A DNA stretch of 64,000 nucleotides from an uncultured Ruminococcus sp. (GTDB taxonomy: Bacteria > Bacillota > Clostridia > Oscillospirales > Acutalibacteraceae), in assembly GCA_902793125.1 (NCBI GenBank), contig CADBCC010000006.1, positions 22,912 to 86,911 on the forward strand, given 5' to 3'. The position numbers and the translations under genes are program-made. The notes under the pieces were generated by a model. That model was given only the letters and a program-made list of their open reading frames with translations, searched no databases and was not told the origin of the DNA. Positions 50,770-59,233 of this stretch are shown here, one piece after another; position 1 is the stretch's first letter, and every line of letters begins with the position of its first letter.

Positions 50770-51456
50770 CTAAATATCATTGACTCTTTCTTTTATAATA
50801 GATGTTAACAGTTCGGTATATTGTTTATCATCCATTACATCGATATTTGTTTTAGAATAGTTTATACTATAGTCCTGATGCGGGAAAGCTTTTATTAAAT
50901 AGATTAAATCATGGCGAATGAAGTCTAAAAGCAAATCTGATATATGGACGCTTCTGTATATTTTATCTTTTACAGACATTAGATAATAGTATTGCTCTTC
51001 GGTTAGATCGGGACCATTTTTCTTTAGTTCGTTAAGTTCTTTTAATCCGCTTTGTGCAATATCGTCAAAGTAAAAGAAACGCTCTATAATATCAATTAAA
51101 TTTTCTAAATCACCATTTTCTATGTATTTATTAAGCTCGCTATAATTATAATGATGATATGGAAATTTTTTTATTATAGATTTTGATTTAGAGGATAGAT
51201 TAAAAATTTGTGCTAAATTATCTATAATATTATTTCTTGTAGTTAAATCAACACGCCCTAACAAATAATCCGCGGAAACGCCAAAATAATCACATAATGT
51301 ATTTATTTCATATATATTTGGTTCTGTATCATTGTTTTCAATACGAGAAATCTTGCTTCTTTCGATGTTGGTTGCATTGGCAAGTTCTGTTTGAGTAATA
51401 TTCTTTTCATTTCTAAGTAATTTTAGTATAAAAGAAATATTAAAAATGTATTTCAT
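50770..51456 (-). CDS. XRE-family regulator with helical C-terminal domain
   Basis: A 228-residue protein: an HTH_3 domain (about 5-65; KNITQTELANATNIERSKISRIENND, then YFGVSADYLLGRVD) and an unrecognised helical domain. Phage or integrative-element style repressor; an orphan otherwise. The start is ATG 51456 behind GGAGGTTA; a frame to 51537 is not supported. Divergent from the gene at 51753, with operator and promoter sequence between them. AT-rich composition. Confidence 0.75.
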   Translation of the reverse strand: MKYIFNISFILKLLRNEKNITQTELANATNIERSKISRIENNDTEPNIYEINTLCDYFGVSADYLLGRVDLTTRNNIIDNLAQIFNLSSKSKSIIKKFPYHHYNYSELNKYIENGDLENLIDIIERFFYFDDIAQSGLKELNELKKNGPDLTEEQYYYLMSVKDKIYRSVHISDLLLDFIRHDLIYLIKAFPHQDYSINYSKTNIDVMDDKQYTELLTSIIKERVNDI

Positions 51457-51541
51457 AATGTGTAACCTCCGATCTTTTGTGCGAAATCTGCACAAATATG
51501 ACTCCTTGCAAACTATTTGCGTAAAAATATTGTGCATATTA

Positions 51542-51570
51542 TTGACGTGATTCTTTAAGAATATTACAAT
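51542..51570 (+). promoter_or_regulatory. Promoter for the gene at 51753
   Basis: TTGACG (51542-51547), 17-base spacer, TACAAT (51565-51570). It is followed by a 10-base-stem hairpin AATTCGTCAG / CTGACGAATT at 51596-51627 in the leader. Confidence 0.5.
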
Positions 51571-51752
51571 GTGTTTAGAATAAAGCCAGAATTAAAATTC
51601 GTCAGCAGATGGCGCTACTGACGAATTGAGAAATCGCTAACCTATATTGAACAAATCAGCTATAACTCTATTAATTATTATACACCTTTTTTTCAATTAG
51701 TAAAGCATTTCAAATGGTTTTATTAATTTTATTTGAAAGGAGAGTGTAAACG

Positions 51753-52172
51753 ATGAAAGAGGATAGTAAAAGCATAAAAAAATTGCACGACCTAAATCTG
51801 CGTATTATGGGGATGCCTTTTTCGGAGGCGTTTGTCAAGGTTATGAGTACATATATGATTACAGTTGAAAAGCTTGAAAAGCAATCATTAATCAGCAGTA
51901 AAACTATAGTACGCTATCGTAACGGACATACAAAATATACAAAGACAACTGTTGTTCAAATATGCTTCGGAATGCAGTGCCATATTTCCACTTCACAGAT
52001 ACTGTTGTTTAAAGCCGGCTATGTTTTAGGCAGTAGTTATGAGGATGTTGTTTATTCTTTAATTCTGGAAAATGTAAAGGCATTGGATATCTATACAGCG
52101 AATGAACTAATTGCTAGCGTTAACAATACACTAACATTTAGGGAAGATATGATTACCCCGTTTTCGGAATAA
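51753..52172 (+). CDS. Hypothetical protein, possible helix-turn-helix
   Basis: A 139-residue protein, not assigned to a family. The middle (EKLEKQSLISSKTIVRYRNG and KTTVVQICFGMQCH) reads like a degenerate XRE-type HTH, in which a recognition helix is followed by a two-helix repeat. No catalytic motif. GGAGAGTG precedes ATG 51753. Divergent from the XRE gene at 50770, so the two may regulate each other (inference). Confidence 0.6.
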   Translation: MKEDSKSIKKLHDLNLRIMGMPFSEAFVKVMSTYMITVEKLEKQSLISSKTIVRYRNGHTKYTKTTVVQICFGMQCHISTSQILLFKAGYVLGSSYEDVVYSLILENVKALDIYTANELIASVNNTLTFREDMITPFSE

Positions 52173-52220
52173 ACCACCATATTTTAGATTTGAAATAAAC
52201 AAAAAACTTTAACTAATTTA

Positions 52221-52254
52221 AAAGAAGTTGAGAGTAAAAACTCCCAACTTCTTT
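52221..52254 (+). terminator. Terminator after the gene at 51753
   Basis: AAAGAAGTTG / CAACTTCTTT stem extended by GAG/CTC. Confidence 0.7.
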
Positions 52255-52260
52255 GCTTTA

Positions 52261-52428
52261 TTACAGTACACTCAAATACATATCGAGTCTTTCGTTTATA
52301 TACTTTGCGAACAGATTTTACATAGCGGATAGGTTGTTTTTAACATGATATTCGTCGAAAGCGATATAATACGCTATGAGGTCTTTTGCTTTGAAGTTTT
52401 CGCGATATATCACACCGACAAATGTTTT
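52261..52428 (-). pseudogene. Fragment of an unidentified coding sequence
   Basis: Minus strand from 52428 reads KTFVGVIYRENFKAK, DLIAYYIAFDEYHVKNN, then a stop after LSAM, then NLFAKYINERLDMYLSVL and a final stop at 52261. Amino-acid composition looks protein-like on both sides of the internal stop and no start codon or ribosome site fits, so this is probably the tail of a lost gene. I do not recognise the family. Confidence 0.35.
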
Positions 52429-52450
52429 TAACGATATTAACGTTAAAAAC
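52424..52450. promoter_or_regulatory. Palindromic operator before the XRE gene at 52504
   Basis: GTTTTTAACG-N7-CGTTAAAAAC, perfect 10-base arms, ending one base before the -35 element. Likely the autoregulatory site of the XRE protein. Confidence 0.6.
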
Positions 52451-52451
52451 G

Positions 52452-52480
52452 TTGACAATTTCACAAAATTGTTGTATAAT
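52452..52480 (+). promoter_or_regulatory. Consensus promoter of the XRE gene
   Basis: TTGACA (52452-52457), 17-base spacer, TATAAT (52475-52480). Confidence 0.85.
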
Positions 52481-52503
52481 ATATATTAGAAAGAAGGGAG
52501 AAT

Positions 52504-53031
52504 ATGTCCGATTACAATAATGTTAAGCTTATAAGAGAGATTTATGGTGCGACACAGGAAAGTGTTGCAAAAATTGCAGGGGTTAGTAGATCTACAGTAT
52601 CTCTTTGGGAAAATGGTAGTACTAAAGCCTCTAATAGTAAGCGTGAAAAAATGTCTATTTATTTTGGGATTGGACCTGAGTTTTTTTATGATAAAAAACT
52701 GAGCGAGGAAGCTAAACAAGCTTTAATTGATAATTCTAAGCGAGAGGAAGAAATAACTAAAGCTTCAGATAACAAGCGCAATAAAGTTGAAGAGATTTCA
52801 TCTATGTTGGAGGCTGTAACTTTTGAAGAAGCGAGAAGTCGTTTTATGTTTTCTATGAAAATGTTGCTAGCAACAGCAGATGAAGGTGAACTTGATGACC
52901 TAAAGACTTCAGTTTTTATATGCGAAAAGATGTTAAGAAGACTAAAGGCTGTTGTAAAAATAAGAGAAGAAGAAGAAAGCGATAAAAAAGAATCACATGA
53001 AGAAACATTATTTGATTTATTGAATCAATAA
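52504..53031 (+). CDS. XRE-family regulator with charged C-terminal helix
   Basis: A 175-residue protein: XRE HTH in residues 5-60 (GATQESVAKIAGVSRSTVSLWENG, then YFGIGPEFFYD), and a long charged helical region ending in Glu/Lys-rich sequence. Shares the HTH layout with plasmid and phage repressors. It has a consensus promoter and a palindrome at the -35, so is probably self-repressing. A terminator follows at 53058-53082. Confidence 0.8.
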   Translation: MSDYNNVKLIREIYGATQESVAKIAGVSRSTVSLWENGSTKASNSKREKMSIYFGIGPEFFYDKKLSEEAKQALIDNSKREEEITKASDNKRNKVEEISSMLEAVTFEEARSRFMFSMKMLLATADEGELDDLKTSVFICEKMLRRLKAVVKIREEEESDKKESHEETLFDLLNQ

Positions 53032-53057
53032 AAATTACAAACAAATAAAAAGAAAGG

Positions 53058-53082
53058 TCTATTGAGATGGGACCTCAATAGA
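53058..53082 (+). terminator. Hairpin after the XRE gene
   Basis: Perfect nine-base stem TCTATTGAG / CTCAATAGA with seven-base loop. No T run follows directly, so termination strength is uncertain. The rest of 53083-53285 has no ORF. Confidence 0.5.
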
Positions 53083-53285
53083 ACCTTGGGGAATGAAGTT
53101 TGACTTGGCTGTCAAAATACATTATGACTATTTTATAACATTTTTTTTGTTAAGTCAATGTTTCTTGCAAAATAAGACAGGAAAGGAAGGAATTTAGTAG
53201 TCGGCGCTTTTTATTTGTTTGATTATCATAAATTTATAGTATGTAAAAAATTTTAGTCTCCTTTTATGGAGAGAAAGGATAATAA

Positions 53286-53495
53286 ATGAAGCAATATATA
53301 ATAAATGTTAATAAAGACAATAATGGAAACAACGAAATACACACTTCGGATTGTTATTATAAACCAGAAGAGAAAAACCAAAAAGAATTAGGATATTTTA
53401 ACGATGAAATTGAAGCGAAAAACTTCGCGAAGCAAAATGGTTGGTCAAATGCAGATGGCTGTTTTCATTGTTGTAGAAAAGCACATACAGGTTAA
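53286..53495 (+). CDS. Small Cys/His protein
   Basis: A 69-residue protein with HTSDCYYKPEE near the N-terminus and CFHCCRKAHTG at the end; the His and four Cys could bind one zinc. Small proteins of the same pattern (NEIHxxDC ... EAxxxAK ... GCxxCCxxxH) occur widely and have no assigned function. AGAAAGGATA precedes ATG 53286. A terminator follows at 53508-53530. Confidence 0.65.
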   Translation: MKQYIINVNKDNNGNNEIHTSDCYYKPEEKNQKELGYFNDEIEAKNFAKQNGWSNADGCFHCCRKAHTG

Positions 53496-53507
53496 ATATG
53501 TTTACAA

Positions 53508-53530
53508 GGCGGTCAGGTTTTCTGATCGCC
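53508..53530 (+). terminator. Terminator after the small Cys/His gene
   Basis: Nine-base stem GGCGGTCAG / CTGATCGCC with one G-U pair, five-base loop, then TTTTATT. Confidence 0.7.
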
Positions 53531-53669
53531 AATTTTATTAACTTGCTTCTCAATTTAATCATAAATTCGAAAATGAATAAATTAAATATTGACAATGAAT
53601 AATATATCATTTATAATCTAATTATATCATTAAAGGGCAAAATGACTAAATTAAAAGGAAAATGATAAA

Positions 53670-54731
53670 ATGAGAAAAACTAATTATATCGAGACAATAA
53701 AAACTCTGTTCAAGCCTGATATTATATCTATGCTGACTCGTATCCACGAGTATAAGGGCGAGCAGATGTTGTTTATAGAAGCCAAGAAAGATGTACTGAA
53801 ACAGTTGGTTGAGGTTGCGAAAATTCAGAGCACTGAAGCGTCGAATAAGATTGAGGGAATATATACCTCAGACCAACGTCTCAAGAAAATCGTTATGGAT
53901 AAAACAAATCCTCGCAACCGAAGCGAGCAGGAAATCGCGGGTTATCGTGATGTGCTTTCTACTATTCATGAGAATTTTGATTATATCCCGCTTAAACCCG
54001 GTACGATTCTTCAGTTGCACCGTGATCTTTACCGCTATAGCGGAAGCTCTATCGGAGGAAATTATAAGAATTCTGATAATGTAATTGCTGAAGAAGATGC
54101 TGAAGGCAATCGTTTTGTCAGATTTCAACCGATACCTGCTTGGGAAACATCTGAATCTATAGATACAATTTGTAACGCTTATAATGAAGCTTCAAAAAAT
54201 CCGGAAGTTGATCCGTTGCTGTTAATACCGGTTTTTATACTTGATTTTTTATGTATTCATCCATTTAATGATGGAAATGGACGAATGAGCCGGCTTCTTA
54301 CTTTATTATTGTTATACCGCAGCGGTTATATTGTAGGAAAATATATTAGTATAGAGAAGATTATTGAGCAGTCTAAGGAAACCTACTACGAGGCTTTACA
54401 GAGCAGTTCGGCAAATTGGCATGAGGGTGAAAACGATTATACCCCGTTTGTAAGATATATGCTTGGTGTAATAATTGCGGCGCATAAAGACTTTACCTCA
54501 CGGGTAGAAGTGCTTACCACTAAGAATCTATCCAAACCGGAACGTATTAGAGAACTAATAAAAAACAACCTCGGAAGAATTACTAAAACTGAAATTATGG
54601 AACAGTTTCCCGATATAAGTCAGACAACGGTGCAGAGAGCTCTGGCTGATTTATTAAGCAAGGGAGAAATAATAAAGCTAAGCGGGGGAAGATATACCGC
54701 GTATATGTGGAACAGGGAGAATGAAGAATGA
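53670..54731 (+). CDS. Fic-family AMPylase with winged-helix tail
   Basis: A 353-residue protein. Active-site motif HPFNDGNGRMSR (about residues 198-209) transfers AMP or another nucleotide to a target hydroxyl. The inhibitory motif S-x3-E-G is at residues 58-63 (SNKIEG), the class II arrangement in which the Glu blocks ATP binding until released. A C-terminal winged helix (about 295-350; TKTEIMEQFPDISQTTVQRALADL) suggests DNA binding. Its stop overlaps the hsdM start by four bases (ATGA), so it is co-translated with the methylase, a hint of a role tied to the RM system (inference). Confidence 0.9.
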   Translation: MRKTNYIETIKTLFKPDIISMLTRIHEYKGEQMLFIEAKKDVLKQLVEVAKIQSTEASNKIEGIYTSDQRLKKIVMDKTNPRNRSEQEIAGYRDVLSTIHENFDYIPLKPGTILQLHRDLYRYSGSSIGGNYKNSDNVIAEEDAEGNRFVRFQPIPAWETSESIDTICNAYNEASKNPEVDPLLLIPVFILDFLCIHPFNDGNGRMSRLLTLLLLYRSGYIVGKYISIEKIIEQSKETYYEALQSSSANWHEGENDYTPFVRYMLGVIIAAHKDFTSRVEVLTTKNLSKPERIRELIKNNLGRITKTEIMEQFPDISQTTVQRALADLLSKGEIIKLSGGRYTAYMWNRENEE

Positions 54732-56257
54732 TAACAGGTGAATTAAAAAACAAAATAGACGCGCTATGGGATATCTTCGCGGCGGGCGGAATCGTAAACC
54801 CGCTGGATGTAATCGAGCAGATAACCTACCTTATGTTTATCCGCGACCTTGACGACGTTGACAACATTCGTTCAAAGGAGAGCGCTATGCTCGATTTGCC
54901 GTACAAGAGCATTTTTGCCGACGAGGTAGAAATCAATGAGCGCAAGGTCAACGGTCAGCAGCTCAAATGGTCGGTGTTCCACGATTATCCCGCGGGCAAA
55001 ATGTACTCCGTTATGCAGGAAATGGTTTTCCCCTTCATAAAGAATCTTCACGGCGACAAGAACAGCGCCTACTCAAAATATATGGACGACGCTATATTTA
55101 AAATTCCCACTCCGCTTGTGCTCTCAAAGGTGGTGGATTCCCTTGACGGTATCTACGAACTTATGAGCAAAGAGCAGTCGGGCGACGTCCGCGGAGATAC
55201 ATATGAGTATATGTTGGGTAAAATCGCCAGCGCGGGACGCAACGGTCAGTTCCGTACACCCCGCCATATTATCCGAATGATGGTTGAGCTTATGAATCCG
55301 ACCGCGAACGAGGTTATCTGTGATCCCGCCTGCGGAACATCGGGGTTTTTAGTAACCGCGGGCGAATATCTGAAAGAGAATCGCAAGGAAGAAATTTTCT
55401 TCAATAAGGATAAGAAAGAGCATTATATGAACTCAATGTTCCACGGCTACGATATGGACAGAACTATGCTCAGAATCGGCGCGATGAATATGATGACGCA
55501 CGGCGTGGATAATCCGTATATCGAGTACCGCGACAGCCTTTCCGACCAGAACACAGACAAAAATAAATACACTCTTATACTCGCTAATCCGCCGTTTAAA
55601 GGCAGTCTTGATTACGATACGGTATCGGCGGATTTGCTGAAAACCTGTAAAACAAAAAAGACGGAGCTACTGTTTATCGCGTTATTCCTGAGAATGCTGC
55701 GCATAGGCGGGCGCTGCGCCTGTATCGTACCCGACGGCGTACTTTTCGGCTCGTCAAAGGCGCATCAGGCAATCCGCGAGGAGCTTGTGGACAAAAACCG
55801 CCTTGAGGCTGTTATCTCTATGCCCTCGGGCGTGTTCAAGCCCTACGCGGGAGTCTCTACGGGAATACTGATTTTTACAAAAACAGGTCACGGCGGTACG
55901 GACAAGGTCTGGTTCTACGATATGCAGGCGGACGGCTTTTCGCTCGACGATAAGCGCACGCCCGTGGAGGAGAATGACATCCCCGATATTATTGAGCGCT
56001 TTAATAACCTCAGCGGGGAAGAAGCGCGCGAGCGTACCGAAAAATCATTCTTTGTACCGAAGGACGAGATAGCTAAAAATGGCTACGACCTCTCTATAAA
56101 CAAGTACAAAAAGATTGAGTATATCCCCGTAGAATACCCGCCCACAAGCGAGCTCTTAGCCGAGTTGAAAGATTTGCAAGAAGAAATCAACAAAGGCTTA
56201 GAAGAACTGGAAACAATGTTAGGAAAGGATAATAATGCGTCGAACCGCAAGAGATAA
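54728..56257 (+). CDS. hsdM: Type I restriction-modification methylase subunit HsdM
   Basis: A 509-residue N6-adenine methyltransferase: N-terminal HsdM_N helical bundle (about 1-140), SAM-binding CDPACGTSGFLV (about 200-211), catalytic ANPPF (about 286-290) and a C-terminal part that contacts HsdS. With HsdS it methylates host DNA; with HsdR it allows restriction. It is more GC-rich than the following genes and similar to the core genome. Overlaps the Fic gene by four bases at its start, and a 57-codon ORF begins inside its end. Confidence 0.95.
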   Translation: MITGELKNKIDALWDIFAAGGIVNPLDVIEQITYLMFIRDLDDVDNIRSKESAMLDLPYKSIFADEVEINERKVNGQQLKWSVFHDYPAGKMYSVMQEMVFPFIKNLHGDKNSAYSKYMDDAIFKIPTPLVLSKVVDSLDGIYELMSKEQSGDVRGDTYEYMLGKIASAGRNGQFRTPRHIIRMMVELMNPTANEVICDPACGTSGFLVTAGEYLKENRKEEIFFNKDKKEHYMNSMFHGYDMDRTMLRIGAMNMMTHGVDNPYIEYRDSLSDQNTDKNKYTLILANPPFKGSLDYDTVSADLLKTCKTKKTELLFIALFLRMLRIGGRCACIVPDGVLFGSSKAHQAIREELVDKNRLEAVISMPSGVFKPYAGVSTGILIFTKTGHGGTDKVWFYDMQADGFSLDDKRTPVEENDIPDIIERFNNLSGEEARERTEKSFFVPKDEIAKNGYDLSINKYKKIEYIPVEYPPTSELLAELKDLQEEINKGLEELETMLGKDNNASNRKR

Positions 56258-56408
56258 GAAACGCGTTATAAAAATCAAACTCTGCCAAACAGAGTCGGCA
56301 GAGTTATTGACGAAGAATTTGTTGGAAGCGCTATGGCAACAATTAAACCTAAAAATTAATCTAAAGGCAAGTAATAATAAATATGGTTTAGTGATTTATC
56401 CGAGATAA
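56235..56408 (+). CDS. Small basic ORF nested in the hsdM end (57 aa)
   Basis: Starts at ATG 56235, six bases after AGGAAAGGA, and overlaps the last 23 bases of hsdM in another frame. Sequence features: a basic start MRRTARDKKRVIK, a helical centre SAELLTKNLLEALWQQ and an end SNNKYGLVIYPR. Good ribosome site and protein-like composition favour a real, translationally coupled gene, but I recognise no family. Other type I operons have short accessory ORFs here only occasionally. 56409-56570 has nothing else. Confidence 0.5.
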   Translation: MRRTARDKKRVIKIKLCQTESAELLTKNLLEALWQQLNLKINLKASNNKYGLVIYPR

Positions 56409-56570
56409 AAAACACCACCTACGAGACATTCGTCCCTTCAGTAGTTCAATTATATTTTAGCTTGTATTTTGGATTGTGTCAAGATTTCTTTAATTGTTTA
56501 AAACAATAATAAAAATAATTTGTATAAAAATAGCATTTGCCAAAGAATAAAGATAATTGGAGAGATTAAT

Positions 56571-57077
56571 ATGACAATTGATTATTTAGAAGGATGTTTG
56601 ACAGAAGAGGAAAGACAGGAAATACAAAGCGTTAGTTCTGATATATATATTCATTTTTTCGTAGAAAAACCGGGGATGTCTTATGCCGCACTAGATGATT
56701 TGTATGGTCATATTGTTATCTGGTTGACATCAAGGGAAGTGCAGGCATTTATAAATGCAGTTGAACTGTTGTCTATCTTTTGTAAAATTGTTAAGAAAAT
56801 CTGGGAGTATTCAAATAATAAATCAATTGTAAGAATTGATTCAGAAATGAAAAAAATTATTCATAAAAAGAATACTATTATTCAAGTTGATAATATAATG
56901 ATTCTTAAACCTGAAAACCTTAATAATTTATCATCAGAAAATGAATACCTGCATTTAGCTTTATCCGCTATTGCGAATGGAAAGTTGCCAAAGAATAAAG
57001 ATATTGTTATAAGCTACGATGGTGAGCCTCATTTTGAAACTATTGAACAGTATGCAGAACGAAAGAATAAGAAGTAG
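56571..57077 (+). CDS. Hypothetical protein between hsdM and hsdS
   Basis: A 168-residue soluble protein: acidic start (MTIDYLEGCLTEEERQEI), a hydrophobic helical middle and a Lys-rich second half, ending IEQYAERKNKK. No known family. AT-rich, unlike hsdM. ATG 56571 has a TGGAGAGATT ribosome site; an upstream extension to 56520 is not needed. It may be an anti-restriction or immunity partner of a neighbouring gene, or an unrelated passenger; sequence gives no clue. Confidence 0.6.
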   Translation: MTIDYLEGCLTEEERQEIQSVSSDIYIHFFVEKPGMSYAALDDLYGHIVIWLTSREVQAFINAVELLSIFCKIVKKIWEYSNNKSIVRIDSEMKKIIHKKNTIIQVDNIMILKPENLNNLSSENEYLHLALSAIANGKLPKNKDIVISYDGEPHFETIEQYAERKNKK

Positions 57078-57122
57078 GATGAGGGCGTAAATGAGAGAAA
57101 AAAGAATTGGAGGAGATGTTGA

Positions 57123-58229
57123 GTGAGTAAGGTTAAGCTGATAGATATAATTGAAAACCCTTTATCCGGTGAATGGGGCACAGATGATGATACAGGAAAA
57201 GGTATTCCTGTGTTAAGAACTACCAATTTCACAAATGAAGGAATAATCAATTATGATTCTGTAGTTACGAGAACAATAAAAAAGAAGAATATATCTGAAA
57301 AATATCTTGTTAACGGTGATATAATTATTGAAAAATCAGGAGGAAGTGATAAACAGCCGGTTGGAAGGGTTGTTTACTTTGACAATGAAGAGAATAAATT
57401 TCTGTTTAATAATTTCACAGGGTTATTAAGAGTAAAAGATAAAAGCAAATGGAATCCACGATTTGTTTTTTATTCTTTATACTATAATTACCAAATAGGA
57501 GGAACCCAACGTTACCAAAATAAAACAACAGGACTTCATAATTTAAAAACCGACCAATATATTAAAGATTTTGAAATAAAAGATTTTCAAATTCAACAGC
57601 AGGAAAATATTGTTGTAGTATTAGATAGAGTTTTACAATTAATTCAATTACAACAACAAGAGTTAGAAAAACTGGACGAGCTTATCAAATCACGGTTTGT
57701 GGAGATGTTTGGGGATTCCGATTATCCTATACTAAACTGGAATGATGTTTTTTATACAACAACTGGCAAACTTGATTCTAATGCTATGGAAGAAGATGGG
57801 AAGTATCCATTTTTTACATGCGCAAAAGAGGTATCGCGTATAAACACATATGCTTTTGATGAAGAAGCTTTGTTATTAGCTGGTAATAATGCGGCAGGAA
57901 AGTATGATGTTAAGCATTATTGTGGTAAATTTAATGCTTATCAAAGGACTTATGTATTAACCCTTAAGCAGGATTGGTCTTATGTCCTTTTTCAGCATCA
58001 ACTAGAGGATAAGCTAGAATATTTGCAAAATCAATCATTGGGTGGTCTTACAAAGTATCTTACACTTAAAATACTAGGGGAATTAGAGTTTATAGTACCA
58101 CCTGTTGAAATACAAAGTATATTTGCCGACTTTGTAGCTCAAATTGAAAAACAAAAAGAAACCGTAAAAAAGAGCCTCGAAAAACTCGAAACTCTTAAAA
58201 AATCATTAATGCAGGAATATTTTGGATAA
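57123..58229 (+). CDS. hsdS: Type I restriction-modification specificity subunit HsdS
   Basis: A 368-residue protein with two target-recognition domains (about 1-155 and 205-345) each followed by a coiled-coil spacer (QLIQLQQQELEKLDELIKSRFVEMFG, then KQKETVKKSLEKLETLKKSLMQEYFG). Each domain reads one half of a split DNA target. Starts with GTG 57123 after GGAGGAG. AT-rich and clearly different in composition from hsdM and hsdR, as expected for a domain exchanged by recombination. Confidence 0.92.
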   Translation: MSKVKLIDIIENPLSGEWGTDDDTGKGIPVLRTTNFTNEGIINYDSVVTRTIKKKNISEKYLVNGDIIIEKSGGSDKQPVGRVVYFDNEENKFLFNNFTGLLRVKDKSKWNPRFVFYSLYYNYQIGGTQRYQNKTTGLHNLKTDQYIKDFEIKDFQIQQQENIVVVLDRVLQLIQLQQQELEKLDELIKSRFVEMFGDSDYPILNWNDVFYTTTGKLDSNAMEEDGKYPFFTCAKEVSRINTYAFDEEALLLAGNNAAGKYDVKHYCGKFNAYQRTYVLTLKQDWSYVLFQHQLEDKLEYLQNQSLGGLTKYLTLKILGELEFIVPPVEIQSIFADFVAQIEKQKETVKKSLEKLETLKKSLMQEYFG

Positions 58230-58238
58230 GGAGAGAAA

Positions 58239-58907
58239 ATGAAAGAAAACTTCAAACAAGTATTACGTTATTGCACAAGAGTAAAAGATCGTGGTACTGT
58301 TGGAACATTCCAAACAATAATTATTTACTGTATAAGAGTATTGATAGCGTCAGTTGTCATTTCAGTAATTTGTGAGTGTTATAATATTGAGCACTCAGGG
58401 TGGATTCAATTTGTTGAGAATTATGCAATCGGAATAGCATGTAGTGTTGTTATTGTTATAGTAACAACTATTGCACAATTCTATGCCGAACGAAATAAAG
58501 CTTTAAATAAATATCTTTCAGATTCAATGATTCTTTCCCATGCTTTATACGCATTTAAATTAATGCTTGATAAAAAGGGAAAAGAAGGAAGCGATAAATT
58601 TGCTGATAGGCTTTTAAATGAAATTCAGAATTATAATTATTCTGAGAAGGAATTGTATTGGTTCAAAAAAAGTATAGACGACCAATATGTAAGTGTACAT
58701 AGTGAGCTAAACTTTTTAGTTTTCAGATTGAAATCTGCACCAGAGGATATCTACTTTCTTACCTTTAAAGATATAAAGGATAGTATTGTCGGCACAAGTG
58801 ATTTTTGGGAATCGGTTTATTCTAAAAGACATAATTTCTTACATGATATTGCCGTACAGGTGCAACTGGAGGCAAGAGAAGAAGATGAAGAAGGAACAAA
58901 AGATTGA
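58239..58907 (+). CDS. Two-TM membrane protein of unknown function in the RM island
   Basis: A 222-residue protein: a basic N-terminal segment, two membrane helices (about 25-45 and 62-84; IIIYCIRVLIASVVISVIC and YAIGIACSVVIVIVTTIAQF) and a soluble helical C-terminal domain (about 85-222) with acidic tail. No known family. Starts ten bases after hsdS behind AAGGAGAG, so it is part of the same transcript. A membrane effector or sensor is possible, as membrane proteins of this size are common in defence loci (inference). Confidence 0.6.
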   Translation: MKENFKQVLRYCTRVKDRGTVGTFQTIIIYCIRVLIASVVISVICECYNIEHSGWIQFVENYAIGIACSVVIVIVTTIAQFYAERNKALNKYLSDSMILSHALYAFKLMLDKKGKEGSDKFADRLLNEIQNYNYSEKELYWFKKSIDDQYVSVHSELNFLVFRLKSAPEDIYFLTFKDIKDSIVGTSDFWESVYSKRHNFLHDIAVQVQLEAREEDEEGTKD

Positions 58908-58958
58908 TTTATTAGTAAAAGTTTTAATTATGAGGTATTAAAGATAAGGAGAAATATA

Positions 58959-59192
58959 ATGGATTTTAACAATCAGGTGTTTAACCCTCAATTTATGAAC
59001 GAACAGTATTATCAGTCCGTTAAAGCACAAATGGATATGTATAATCAAAAACAAGATGAGAATGTATACAAAACAGTAAAAGCGTTTCACGATCTTATCG
59101 AAGCTTCAAGAAGTTTAGATCCGGCTCATCAAGAAATTGCAGCATATGGGTGTTTAGCAGAATTAGCTAAAATGAATGGATGGACATATTGA
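58959..59192 (+). CDS. Small hypothetical protein
   Basis: A 77-residue protein: Asn/Gln/Tyr-rich N-terminus (FNNQVFNPQFMNEQYYQ), then a helical segment ending LAELAKMNGWTY. No membrane segment, no known motif. GGAGAAATATA precedes ATG 58959. It reads like a small scaffold or structural protein of accessory elements. Confidence 0.55.
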   Translation: MDFNNQVFNPQFMNEQYYQSVKAQMDMYNQKQDENVYKTVKAFHDLIEASRSLDPAHQEIAAYGCLAELAKMNGWTY

Positions 59193-59233
59193 GTAAATAA
59201 CAAATAGGTTTAATATGCGGTGGACAAGGAGTT

